Made by a program: the position numbers and the translations under genes. Positions 1 through 11,477 of a stretch of 64,000 bases of DNA are shown here, piece after piece (positions within the stretch are counted from its first letter, which is position 1; each line of letters starts with the position of its first letter). Below the pieces are notes generated by a model that was not told where the DNA came from, searched no databases, and saw only the letters and a list, made by a program, of their open reading frames with translations. Origin of the DNA: Closterium sp. Naga37s-1. Lineage: Eukaryota > Streptophyta > Zygnematophyceae > Desmidiales > Closteriaceae. The DNA is taken from assembly GCA_947471745.1 (NCBI GenBank), contig CANJKZ010000772.1, positions 186,001 through 250,000 of the forward strand, given 5' to 3'.

Positions 1-3000
1 TCAATCACAGGGTGGCCTGGTGGCACTCCTCTGGCACGAGGATCATTCCGGGCGTCGTTGGAGAGAACCTGCTGCCCCGTGAGCACGACAGCGCCGTGTA
101 GCGTGTTCATGTTGGTGAACACGAGCCCCTTGTGCGCGTTCGCCGCATACCATGCCCGCAGCTCCTTGGTCCATGCCACGTTCGTCATTGCATGTGTCTG
201 CAGAAGGGGTGGGGTGAGCCGAGGGAAGGCAGGGGGAATTGTTGAAGGGACGGAGCAAGGGAGGGATGTTAAAATATATATTGTGTAGCATGCCAACACA
301 TGTGACTGTACACCAATTGTGGTGTACAGTTGGGTTGGGACTACACCCAACTTTGGGTGTAGTCTTGCACTTTGGGGTGCCAATCCACCCAATTGTGGTG
401 GAGCCCCCAAATGCAACCCTCTTGACTTGTGGGTACCTCACTTCCCACAATTGAGGTTACCCCAAGCCAAGTGGGCCTAGGGTTGCCTCACTTCTACAAA
501 GTGTGGGCAACCCAACCCACTTGACCTATGGTTCCCTCACTTCCCCAAGTGAGGTCAACCCAACCTATGGTCACTTTCATCCTTCCCTTCCAACCTTCCC
601 TTCCAACTATGTATGCTAGGTTGTTCCTCTAATCTAATGACTTGTTCAATTTGCTACTTTCACATGGTATAGAGCTACTTGTTCCTAGGCCTTACCTCTC
701 CCTCCCTTCAGTTTTTTTTTTTTTCCCATGGGCCCACCCCACAGCTACAAACCCTTTCCTACGCGTGGCTCAACTAGCCATCACTAGCATACTCTCGCCG
801 CGACCTACGCCGTCGCCGCCGTTCCCCCCCCCTCCCGCCGCGATTACGCCTTCCTCGCCTGCGGATTCCACCGCCGCGAGCGCAACGCCGTTGTCCCCTC
901 CTCCCCCCCGCCGCCTCCCCTTCTCGCCGCCGCGCCTGATTCGGCGCCGCCTGCGCATCCTGCCGCCGCGACGCCTCGTCGCCGCCTGCCCGCTGCCCGT
1001 CCCTCCGCCGCGACGTCACGTCGCCGCGTTCCCGCCGCCGCGCCTGCTACGGCGCCGCCTGCGCATCCTGCCGCCGCGACGCCTCGTCGCCGCCTGCCCG
1101 TCCCTCCGCCGCGACGTCTCGTCGCCGCGTTCCCGCCGCCGCGCCTGCTTCGGCGCCGCCTGCGCATCCTGCCGCCGCGACGCCTCGTCGCCGCCTGCTC
1201 GTCCCTCCGCCGCGACGTCTCGTCGCCGCGTTCCCGCCGCCGCGCCTGCTACGGCGCCGCCTGCGCATCCTGCCGCCGCGACACCTCGTCGCCGCCTGCC
1301 CGTCCCTCCGCCGCGACGTCTCGTCGCCGCGTTCCCGCCGCCGCGCCTGCTTCGGCGCCGCCTGCGCATCCCGCCGCCGCGACGCCTCGTCGCCGCCTGC
1401 CCGTCCCTCCGCCGCGACGTCACGTCGCCGCCTCCCCTACCCGCCGCCGCGCCTGCTTCGGCGCCGTCTGCCCGTCCCGCCGCCGCGACAGCTCGTCGCC
1501 CCCTGCCCGTCCCGCCGCCGCGACCTAACATCGCCGCCTGCGCATTCCGCCGCCGCGACTGCTCGTCGTCACCTCCCCGCCCCCCCCCCCCCCCCCCCGC
1601 CGCGATTTCGCATTGCCGCCTCCCCTCCCACCGCCGCACCTGCTTCCGCGTCACCCACGCATCTCGCTGCCCCTTCTGCATCGCCACCCTCCCGCAATTT
1701 CCCCCGCCGCAACTGCAACATCGTCGCCCCGCGGTTCCCGTTAACGCCACTGCGCCGCCGCCGCCCTACCGCCGCGACTGCTTCGGCGCCGCCTGCCCAT
1801 CCTCCACCGCGACCGCGCCATCCCCGCCCACACTTCCTGCCGCCGTGACTGCCCCGTCGCCGCCTGCAGATTCAGCCGCAACTGCACCCTCCCTTCCTCC
1901 TCTCCCTACTCCTCTCCCCCCCCCCTCCCCCTCCCCCTGCGCCCCTCGTTGCCGCGGCCTGCCTGCCGCCGCCGTCCCTCGTTTCGCCGCCGCGGCCCTT
2001 CCGCCGTCGCCTGCGCCCCTCGTCGTCGCGGCCTGCTCGCCGCCGCCGCCCCCGACTTTGCCACCGCCTCCCCTTCCCGCCGCCGCACGTTCGCACAGCC
2101 GCCTGCGCCCTTGTCACCGTCGCTCCCTGCACCTTGAACGCCTCTGCCCTCCACCGCTGTCTCCCTCCTTTACCCCCCCCCCCCCCCCCCCCCCCCCTCC
2201 CTCCTCCTGCCAGCGGCAGCAGCAGCGGCAGCAGGGGAAGTGCAGCAGCCTCCGCAGCAGCAACTTCACCCTTGGCCGCCGCGGGTCCACCCGCCGTCGC
2301 CCATCATGACTGCTACCCCCCCTGCCCCTCTCCCCCCTCCTCACTGGAGCAGTGTTACTCCTCGCCCCTCCCTTCTCAACACTCCGACCCTCCACTCCTC
2401 CCCCCCCCCCTTATCTCCGCCTGCTCACCCCCTCCCCCCCTCCCCATCTGCGGCGTTTCCAGCAGCTCCAGCATCAGCAGCAGCAGGACTTCCAGCAGCG
2501 GCAGCAACCACAATTTCTCCAGCCGCACCCCCCACATCTCCTCCAGCCGCGGCAATCGCAGCAGCAGCAGTTCTTCCAACACCAACAGCAGCCGCAATCT
2601 CTCCAGCCTCACCCGCCACAGTTTCTCCATCCCCAGCAGCAGCAGTCCTTCCAGCCGCAGCAGCGGCAGTCCTTCCAGCAGCAGCAGCTGCCACAGTTCC
2701 TTCCACCGCAGCAGCAGCAGTCCTTCCTGCAGCAGCAGCAGCCACAGTCTCTCCAGCCGCAGCAGCAGCAGTGCTTCCAGCAGCAGCAGCTGCCACAGTT
2801 CCTTCCGCCGCAGCAGCAGCAGTCCTTCCAGCAGCAGCGGCAGCCACAGTTTCTTCAGCCGCAGCAGCAGCAGTGCTTCCAGCAGCAGCACCAGCCACAG
2901 TTCTCTCCATCCGCAGCAGCAGCAGTGCTTCCAGCAGCAGCAGCCACCACAATCTCTCCAGCCGCAGCAACCGCGGCAGCATCGGCGGTGCTTCCAGCAG

Positions 3001-4907
3001 CAGCAGCAGCCCAATCTCTCCAGCCGCAACCGTCACAGTCTCTCCCACCGCAGCAGCCGCAGCAGCAACAGTACTTACAGCAGCAGCACCCGCCGCTCTC
3101 TCCCTCTTCTATCCATGAAACAACTCTCCAGTACTCTGTGTTCCCTCCCTCTCCTTCCCCCCCCACCCTGGACTTTGTCCTTGACAGTGGGGCCACCGAA
3201 ACCGCACTAAAAGACGCTGGCACCCTCACCCCCCTTCCACTTCCCACCCAGGTTCATGGTGCCGACTCTAGCTTTTCCATCCCCTGCACTCACCTCTCCA
3301 CCCTTCCTTGCACCGCCTTCCCATCCGGTACAGTCACCGGTCTCCACATCCCTACCCTTCGCAATAACCTCCTCTCCCACCGTGAACTCCAAGGCGTTGG
3401 CATTACCGCCATATACCCTGGCTTTGCTTCCTACTGCGATCTCTACCACACCGCCTCTGGTCGTTTCCTCCTGCGCATTCCCCTTTGCCCTCGCACTCGC
3501 CTTTACACGCTCCGCACACCCCGTCCCTCCTTTTGTCACGTCACCACTCGTGCTGGTACTTCCACCGGTCCCCTTCTCCCTCCCCCTCACCCTCCCCCTC
3601 CCCCTCCTCCGATATCCTCCTCCTCTACTCCATCCGCCTCCTCCTCCCCCCCCAACTTTTCCCCCACCCCATCCCCCTCCTCCTCTACTGCCCTCTCCCA
3701 TCCTGCAGTGCTCCTACATCACAGACTCGGCCATCCCAACTTCGCCGCACTTCGCTCCACCGTCACCTCTCGCCTCCTTAACAGCCTTCCTCCCACCTTA
3801 CCTCCCCTCCCCTCCTCCCCTGCTCCCCCATGCCCATCATGCATTCATGGCAAGCTCAAACAGTCCCCCCATCACAGTCATCCCACCTTCGCTCCCGCCC
3901 CCATTGACCTTGTTCACATGGATCTCTGGGGCCCTTATCCCATCCGCTCCCGTCAGGGGCACAGGTACATGCTCGTGCTCGTCGACGACCACAGTCGGTA
4001 CTCCACCGTCTTCTTTCTTCACACGAAAGACCAGGTGCCGGCTGTGGTCATCAACTGGGCTGAGCAGTGCCGCAACCACTTCAAACGTCCCATAGGCCGC
4101 CTTCACTCTGACGGTGGGGGTGAGTTCATCAATCATACTCTCTCCACTTACTGCAAAACATACGGCATTCAGCAGACCACCACCCTTCCCCACTCCCCTC
4201 AGCAAAACGGCATCGCTGAGAGTCGCATCCGTGAGATCACCAAGATTGCGCGCTGCCTCATTGCTCACGCCTCCACCCCTCCCTCCCTCTGGAGCTATGC
4301 CCTCATTCATGCCGCCCTCCTCCTCAATCTCCGCTCCCACCCTCAGCATCCCTCCTCCTCCCCCACAGAACTCTGGTCCAAGGCCAAGCCTGACGCCGCA
4401 GGCCTTCGTGTTTGGGGCTGCAAGGCGTTCGTCCTCATTCCACCGGCCGACCGCTCCCGCGCTGCTGGCAAGCTCGCTCCTCGCGCTCTGGAGTGCGTCT
4501 ACCTTGGGCACAATCGTGATTCCCCAGGCTACCTATTCCTCCACCCTCCCACCAATCGCCTCATCCGCAGCATTGACGTCGTCTTCGACGAGTCCACTCC
4601 CTACTACTCCACCCCTCCTCCTGACCCCCTCCCTCCTCCCACTCGCCCCCTCGCTTGGACCGACACCATCCTCCCGCCTCTTATCCCTCCAGCGCCTCTC
4701 CTCCCACCTGTCGCCGCCCCACTCCCGCCTTCCTCCTCTGCCGACGTCTACGACCCTGCCGCACCCGCCTCCCCCGCTCACTCAGCTGCACCCCCTCCCC
4801 CCTCTCCCTCCTCCTCTCATTCTCCTCCTTTCCAGCAGCCGGATCAGCAACAGCAGGGGCAGCAGCAGCAGCAGCAGCAGCCGGATCAGCAACAGCAGGG
4901 GCAGCAG

Positions 4908-4943
<36 letters not shown>

Positions 4944-4995
4944 GAGCAACACCAGCAACGGCAGCAGGGGCAGCAGCAGCAGCAGCAGCAGCCGG

Positions 4996-5062
<67 letters not shown>

Positions 5063-8000
5063 GGAGCAGCAGCAGCAGCAGCAGCAGCCGGGGCAGCCGC
5101 ATCAGCAGCAGCAGCACCAGCAGCAGCAGCGGCGCCGTGCCACTTCCCGCTCCTCCCCCTTCCTCCTCCCTTACATCCATACCCGCTCGGTGGACAAAAT
5201 CCTTGGGGCTCCTCCTGCCTCCATTCAGCTCCTTGAGGACTCCCATGAGGAGTTCCTCAACATTCGGGAGCACACTCCATTCCTTGCCGCCCTCTACCTT
5301 GACTTCCTGGGCTTTCCTGTCCTTGGCGCCACTACTACCCCCACCATCTTCACTCCCTCCACCTTCCAGGAAGCCATCACCTGCCCTGATGCGGATAAAT
5401 GGATAGCAGCGATCTTCCTGGAGTGTGAGGCTTTCATTCGCAACGACTCCTTTGTCGATGTCCCCCTCCCTGCTGGCGCTAATCTCGTTGACGGCAAATG
5501 GGTCTTTCGGGTGAAGCAGCTGCCGGGCGAGGAACCAGTGTACAAGGCCCGCTACTGCGCCAAGGGGTTCACGCAGACTTGGGCTGAGGACTACTGGTTC
5601 ACCTACGCCCCCACCGCCAAACCACCCACCCTTCGCGCCGCCATGGACATTGGTGCACGTGACGACATGGAAATCGACTTTGTGGACGTCTCCAATGCGT
5701 TCCTGCAGGGCGACCTGCATGAGCGCATTTTCCTCCGGCGACCCCCCGGGTTCCACGCAGCCTTTCCTGAGAACACTGTCTGGCAGCTGCGTCGCCCCGT
5801 CTACGGCTTGAAGCAGGCACCGCGTGAGTGGCATGCGAAGCTGGCTGCCACCTTGGGGTCCCTCGGCTTCTCTGCTTCCCACTCCGACGCCAGCCTCTTC
5901 ATCCGCTCCTCCCCCCGCCGCTTCTTCATTCTGGTATATGTCGACGACATGATCCTGCTCTCTGACACCAAGGCCGACATGGAGCAGGTGAAGCTGTCCC
6001 TGCAGCAGCGGCTCAAGTGCAAGGACCTTGGCGCCCTCACTCACTACCTCGGCATGACCATCACGCGCAACCGCCCTGCTCGCACAATCACCCTCTCCCA
6101 GTCCCATCACATCGGCCAGGTCTTGGAGAAGTTCGACATGGCGCAAGCCAAGCCTGTTTCCACCCCGCTCCCCTTCGGTCACCAACTCGCTCCACCCACC
6201 TCCCCCACCTCCCCCCCCCACCCCTATGCCGAGCTCGTTGGGTCCTTGATGTACGCAATGATGTGCACCCGCCCCGACCTCGCCTACCCCATCAGCGTGC
6301 TCGCTCGCTTTGTCGGCACCGGTCGTCACTCTGAGGAGCACTGGAAAGCTGCCAAGCGGGTCCTCCGCTACCTTCGCGGGACCAGGGACCTTGCCCTCAC
6401 CCTCGGCGGCCCTTCCCGTCCCCTTCTCTCGGGCTTCAGTGACTCCTCATGGGCTGACACGCAGCCGGACCGCCGCTCCTCCCAGGGCTACGGCTTCACC
6501 CTTGGCAGCGGCCTCATCAGCTGGCGCTCCACCCGCTCCTCCGCCATCTCTCTCTCCACCTGCGAAGCCGAGCTCTACGCTGGCACCATGGCCGCCCAGG
6601 AGTCGCGATGGCTCTGCTTCCTTCTTGCGGAGCTTGGCGCCCCCCAGACGTGCCCCACTCTCTGGTGCGACAACGCCAGCACCATCCATCTCACTCAGGA
6701 CCCCGTCTATCACGCCCGCTCCAAGCACATCGAACTCCGCTACTTCTTCGTTCGCGAGCTCGTCCAGAAGGGCCTCATTGCCGTTCGCAAGATTGCAACC
6801 GAGGCCAACTTGGCCGACATCTTCACTAAGGCCCTCCTTCGCCCCGCGCACTCTGCCTTCCTCCGCCTCATTGGCCTTGCTCGCCCGGGCGCCCCTTGAT
6901 TCAGGGGTTGTTCTCTTCTTGTGTTAGCATGCTAAGGGGTTGTGTTAAAATATATATTGTGTAGCATGCCAACACATGTGACTGTACACCAATTGTGGTG
7001 TACAGTTGGGTTGGGACTACACCCAACTTTGGGTGTAGTCTTGCACTTTGGGGTGCCAATCCATCCAATTGTGGTGGAGCCCCCAAATGCAACCCTCTTG
7101 ACTTGTGGGTACCTCACTTCCCACAATTGAGGTTACCCCAAGCCAAGTGGGCCTAGGGTTGCCTCACTTCTACAAAGTGTGGGCAACCCAACCCACTTGA
7201 CCTATGGTTCCCTCACTTCCCCAAGTGAGGTCAACCCAACCTATGGTCACTTTCATCCTTCCCTTCCAACCTTCCCTTCCAACTATGTATGCTAGGTTGT
7301 TCCTCTAATCTAATGACTTGTTCAATTTGCTACTTTCACAAGGGAGACTGGAGGAAGCGAGCGTGCTAGAGTGAGTCCCTGACAGCTCTGCGGCGCCGTG
7401 CGGGCACATAACACTGGCCCCAGGTACGCAGGCTCTCTCAGGTGAGCGGCCATATCATCTCGGCCCAGCACAGTGGGTGCTAGAGGAACAGCGGGTGCCA
7501 AACGGCATCTCAGTCCGGCCCAGCACACAGCCCGGGCCTCAAAGCTCAGCAGGTATAAGGCAGGCACACCCCACGCCCCACACACACTCCACACAGGCCG
7601 AGTCCATCCCAGCGCCCATCACCACACAGCACCTTGAGGTAGGGCGTGCCGTCGGCCTTGAGCAGCGCGGAGGAGATGAAGCCGAAACTGGACTCGGTGA
7701 CCTCCAGGTGGGCGGAGAGCAAGAGACGAGGCAGGCACTCCCTGCACACCACACCACACCCCACCCACACCAGGCCCCCGACCCCAGCACCCAGCAGCAA
7801 CCAGCAGCACCGCACAGCACCTTGAGGTATGGCGTGCCGTTGGCCTTGAGCAGCGCAGAGGAGATGAAGCCAAAGCTGGACTCGGTGACCTCCAGGAGAG
7901 CAAAGAGCATGAGGCGAGGCAGGCACACCCCATACCCCACACCAGACCAGCCCCACCCTAGCACCCAGCAGCACCGCACAGCACCTTGAGGTGGGGCGTG

Positions 8001-10313
8001 CCGTCGGCCTTGAGCAGCGCAGAGGAGATGAAGCCAAAGCTGGACTCGGTCACCTCCAGGAGAGCAAAGAGCATGAGGCGAGGCAGGCACACCCCATACC
8101 CCACACCAGACCAGCCCCACCCTAGCACCCAGCAGCACCGCACAGCACCTTGAGGTAGGGCGTGCCATCGGCCTTGCGCAGCGCGGAGGAGATGAAGCCA
8201 AAGCTGGACTCGGTCACCTCCAGGAGCGCCGACAGCAGGTAGTCAAACACGAGACTGCCGTTGGGCTCCTGCGGGATGGGCGGGGCAGGGTGTGGATGGT
8301 AGAGGAGGGGACGGAAGTTGCCGGATGGGGGAGAAACGAGGGGAGGCGAGGGGAGGCGAGGGGAGCAGAGGGGCAGTTAGGGAAGGGGCAAGGGTGGTGA
8401 AGGAAAACGAGTGAAACTGCCAGCAAGGACCCCATTCGCACAGGACAATGGTAAGGATGGCTCGCAGCAGAGAGATCATGCCAAGGACCATGCCAGCAAC
8501 CGCCTTTTGCCATGATGCACGCAGCACCGCCCGTGTGAACAGAGCACAGCCTTCATGGCCTTCATGGCCTTCATGGGCCTCATGGGCCTTCATGGCCTTC
8601 ATGGCCTTCATGGGCCTCATGGGCCTTCATGGCCTTCATGGCCTTCATGGGCCTCATGGGCCTCATGGGCCTTCATGGCCTTCATGGCCTTCATGGGCCT
8701 CATGGGCCTCATGGGCCTTCATGGGCCTCATGGGCCTCATGGGCCTTAATGGGCCTCCACACCCACCGTATAAATGAAACACGTTTGGTGCGCCCCACCT
8801 ACCCACCTTGTCAACAAAGCACAGCAGCTTCCCCTCAAATGAAACTACATGTCCTTCACCGACCTTTACCACCCTCCACCACGCTCACCTTATCAATAAA
8901 GTACACTTGATGTACGTGAATGATAGCAGGAAGCTGTTTACACTTGGCAAACAGCTTCCTCTACACGCCCTTCACCGCCGTTCACCGCTCGTCACTGCCC
9001 TTCACCTCCCTTTACCACTCACCCTATCAAAGTACACTTGGTGTGCGCGAGTGATAGCAGCCAGCAGCTTCCCCTCAAGTGGCTCTAACACCCTTCACCG
9101 CCTTTTTCCCCTCACCTTATCAATGTGCCTCACTGCCCACCACACGCACCTTATCAATAAAGTACACTTGGTGTGCGCGAGTGATAGCAGCAAGCAGCTT
9201 CCTTTGCAGCGCCTCAGACATGCTCATAGTCCGCATCAACGGCCGCTGTGGTCCCCCCAACATCCCCCCTGCCCCTCCCCCCATCCCCGTCGCTCCCCCC
9301 ATTCCCCCCGCCGCTCCCCCCACGCCTCCCCCCTCCGCGCCCATCCCCCCTCCCCCTCCTCTCCGCATTTCCCAAGAGGAACTCTCGTGGAAGCTTCTGC
9401 TGGTAGGCCCCTCGCCGCTCATGAGGTGGTGGGGTTGGGCGAGGTGTCTCGGGCAGGCATCCGGAGCACCCATTCCCCCTGCTCCGCCCATTCCGCCACC
9501 CATTCCTCCGCCTCCCCCGCCCATGCCATCTCTCCCCATCCCCCTCACACTGTATTCCGACCCATAATGCGTTGACTGGCTGATTCTCCCCATGACCGCC
9601 CCTTCCGCCCCCCCCATTCCCCCGCTCATCCCCCCATGCTGCCGCCCCGGCGAGCCCATATAAGACATAGTTCTGCCCGTTCCGGTGCGAAGCATCGGGT
9701 GACTTGGCGACCCGCCTCGGGAACTCCTCCCACCGGAATGGTCAGATAAAAATTCCATCTGCCCGTCAGGAGATGGCTTGGAATATTCCACAACGCCATA
9801 GGGGGGATGACCCGACCCCTGACCCCCGCCCTGCTGCTGCTGCCACCTGGCAGCTCCGGATTGGGTGGAACTGGGGGACCCGGGCGCGGAGGAGGTGTGG
9901 GAGAGGGTGTGCGCGGGGAGGTGCGGGTGGTGCGGGGGGAAGATTCCGCAGCGGTGCAGCAGCGCCAGCGTCTTGGGGTGGTCCGCGCCGTCGTCGCGCA
10001 GGTGCCCGCACTTGCGGCACCTGGTGGGACGGAGGAAGGCGGATGGCGAATGGGGGTAGGGGGATGGGGAGAGGGGGGAAGGGGGAAGGCGGAAGGGGGA
10101 AACGGGTTGGAACTTCTTCGGGTTGCACTTGCGCATTATGTTCCTGATACTTCCTAAGGACGCGTCACAATTGCAACACCGGGGAGGGTTGGGACCGAAC
10201 ACCGAAAATGTGTGCGTCGCGTATGAAAAACAGGTTTCAATCTGCATGAGCAGCGTCAGGCTGCTTCTTTGAGCCAAGTAGGACACGACGGATTTGCAAG
10301 TGGGCCATGCCAA
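1..10313 (-). CDS. GAF-domain sensor protein (histidine-kinase-like), 3' end beyond window
   Basis: Three exons join in phase 0. Exon A (10313-9150, 388 codons) has clustered cysteines (CCNC near residue 46, CRKCG near 99, a possible zinc site), a Gly/Met-rich linker, then LQRKLLAAITRAHQ leading to YFIDK. Exon B (8268-8149, 40 codons) has LLSALLEVTESSFGFIS and ADGTPYLK. Exon C (197-1, cut by the window edge) has THAMTNVAW, GLVFTNMNTLHGAV and PPGHPVI. Together these follow the GAF pattern of bacterial-type sensor kinases (TGSEYGFIGEV, GTPYLKTHAITNIAW, LFGAVLTTGEPVIANDP, PPGHPP), so a ligand- or redox-sensing role is likely. The kinase part would lie beyond base 1. The B-C intron is about 7.95 kb because a copia element sits in it; without that element it is about 0.9 kb. 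Introns also carry partial copies of exons A and B. The ATG at 10313 is uncertain, since an upstream exon may exist. GAF call confident; full architecture inferred. Confidence 0.72.
267..664 (+). repeat. 5' LTR of copia element
   Basis: A 398-bp repeat matching 6943-7340 with one difference seen. It is bounded by TG and CA and followed directly by the tRNA primer site. Confidence 0.95.
780..2130. repeat. GC-rich tandem repeat in copia 5' region
   Basis: Imperfect repeats of phrases such as GCCGCCGCGACGCCTCGTCG cover about 1.3 kb between the 5' LTR and the coding region. The region is open in several frames on both strands purely because of composition. Confidence 0.8.
2352..6899 (+). CDS. 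copia polyprotein
   Basis: One long open frame of about 1515 residues, in the order protease, GAG-pre-integrase, integrase, reverse transcriptase, RNase H, which is the copia order. The N-terminal part is almost wholly Gln/Pro-rich repeat, and no ordinary copia gag domain is recognisable before the protease. A second poly-Gln tract of roughly 100 residues joins integrase to reverse transcriptase. The coding start is uncertain because the low-complexity DNA is open in several frames. Confidence 0.85.
4840..5140. repeat. (CAG)n tract inside copia polyprotein
   Basis: Nearly pure CAG repeat with a few CGG and GGG interruptions, read as poly-Gln between integrase and reverse transcriptase. A related CAG-rich stretch covers about 2460-3090. 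Confidence 0.9.
6943..7340 (+). repeat. 3' LTR of copia element
   Basis: Partner of 267-664. It is followed by AGGGA, the target duplication. Confidence 0.95.
7633..8060 (-). repeat. Three partial copies of GAF exon B in the intron
   Basis: Copies at about 7633-7707, 7821-7895 and 7985-8060 repeat the last 25 or so codons of exon B (VTESSFGFISSALLKADG to TPYLK), each ending AAG|GT like the real donor at 8149. Unit spacing is about 165-190 bp, so intron sequence was copied too. All three keep the open frame. They lack the first 15 codons of exon B, so using them with exon B would repeat the GAF beta strand. They are either decoys or alternative exons. Confidence 0.85.
8548..8760. repeat. Minisatellite of CATGGGCCTT / CATGGCCTT units
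   Basis: About 210 bp of 9-10-bp units in the GAF gene intron between exons A and B. The apparent open frames here (GLMGLHG) are composition only. Confidence 0.9.
8807..9075 (-). repeat. Three partial copies of the 3' edge of GAF exon A
   Basis: About 8807-8850, 8889-8945 and 9019-9075 repeat the end of exon A (AAITRAHQVYFIDK and its donor). The copies diverge: the farthest reads KLLCFVDK, and one lacks a codon. Two keep AAG|GT donors, and the third keeps a GT at the equivalent place. Confidence 0.8.
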
Positions 10314-10653
10314 GGGTACACCCAGCTTCTAACGCAGGAGCCGTGCTTCGCTGGCGCGTCGTACAATATCGCCTGGCTTGTGACGATGTCATCCTGTTAC
10401 CACATCGGAAGTGGCCGACGGTATGCGACAGCGATCGATCGTGGCTGGCACTGGTGGCGCGATTTCGCTTCCCTCGCTGCCACTCGCACGATCGATGTGG
10501 CATTTCGAGCCATACGATCTCGTCAATCTGTAAGTTCACGATCTTCGCGTCAAGATAAGCGAAATCAGGATACAAGTTTTTCGCCGAATGGCGAAGAGAC
10601 TGTACATTGTGAACACCGAGCCTACACAGGTTCGGTGTTGCAATTGTGACGCG
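10161..10653. repeat. Inverted repeat pair (21 bp)
   Basis: CGCGTCACAATTGCAACACC at 10161 recurs as its exact reverse complement at about 10633-10653, with weaker similarity continuing inward (GAACACCGA). The left copy codes the RCCNCDA residues of the GAF protein on the minus strand. Nothing coding was identified between the two. Confidence 0.7.
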
Positions 10654-11477
10654 CCCTAACAAGCCACGGGTGCTCACGCATTCCGTTTCGCGTTCGAATT
10701 TCTGTTTGATGAATGACGATGAGTTTCCAGTCCACCTTTCCTCTCGCGGAGCAGCGGCCACTCACAGAACTGCTGAGCCGTGCGGCGAAATGCTCACCCA
10801 CTGCGATGCGAACCAGACCGCTTTCAGGCTTGCCAGCGTCAGAGGCGGAAACCTCGCTCGACCATCTGAAGAATGGGTTGCTGTCGCGGCGCTAGGGCCT
10901 AGAGTAAGGCCCGCAATCGACCGTTTTGAGACGTCTCAAAACTCGGCGCTAGGGCCTAGAATAAGGCCCGTAATCGACCGCGAACGAAGCCTGCCTCTTA
11001 ACGCGATGTGCGGCAACGCACGCACGACAAGCCTAATCGCCATTCAAAACGTTCCGGCACCAATCGCAAGGTTCCTTCCCTTGCCACGTTTCCAACCCAG
11101 ACCTAAGCGTAAGACCCGCAGTCGCTCGCAACAGCTCACAGTCGCTCACAAACACGATCAACTACTGTTGTCAACTGCGACCAATCTTGCGACGATGTGC
11201 GATCGTCAAGCGAACCTTCGCAACACCACGCTGCCTGCCACTTGCGCGAGGAGCGCACCAAGGCACGACAAGATGTAACGCCAATCAAAGCAGGTCCCTT
11301 CCCTTCTCGACGTTTCAGCCGTAAGGGCCTCTACAGCTCGCTCCAATTCCGTTCACACCACCCTCGGTTTGAAACCACTTTTCTCTTCACCTCTCACCGG
11401 CGTAGTTAGTGTTGAAAATGATTAAAACAATGTTAAGACTACTTGTTTTTTAATCCAGTCGGGCATCGTTTATCCGC
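10314..11477. other. Unassigned stretch
   Basis: No gene recognised. It holds a 37-bp direct repeat (10887-10923 and 10944-10980) split by the palindrome at 10924-10941. Otherwise the sequence looks like single-copy intergenic or intronic DNA. Confidence 0.5.
10887..10980. repeat. 37-bp direct repeat split by an 18-bp palindrome
   Basis: Copies CGGCGCTAGGGCCTAGA... at 10887 and 10944 differ at two positions. Between them lies the perfect palindrome TTTTGAGACGTCTCAAAA (10924-10941) plus CT. Confidence 0.9.

Larger units (their letters stand above)
267..7340 (+). mobile_element. Ty1/copia LTR retrotransposon, whole-looking and young
   Basis: Identical-length 398-bp LTRs (267-664 and 6943-7340) start TG and end CA. 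The 5-bp target duplication AGGGA lies at 262-266 and 7341-7345. A primer-binding site for initiator-Met tRNA (TGGTATAGAGC) follows the left LTR at 665. I saw one difference between the LTRs, so insertion is recent. Parts in order: a long low-complexity 5' region, aspartic protease (LDSGATE), GAG-pre-integrase (HHRLGHP), integrase core, a poly-Gln linker, reverse transcriptase (YVDDM) and RNase H. It lies in an intron of the GAF gene, in the opposite orientation. Confidence 0.95.

Noticed and set aside
642-2309. Long Pro/Arg-rich open frame
   Set aside because: GC-rich tandem repeat open in several frames on both strands; no domain, and no start tied to the copia polyprotein.
4782-6341. Long minus-strand open frame with a poly-Leu run
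   Set aside because: Antisense shadow of the copia polyprotein; the Leu run is the reverse of the CAG tract.
8448-8777. Gly/His/Met-rich open frames
   Set aside because: Minisatellite of CATGGGCCT units in the GAF gene intron.
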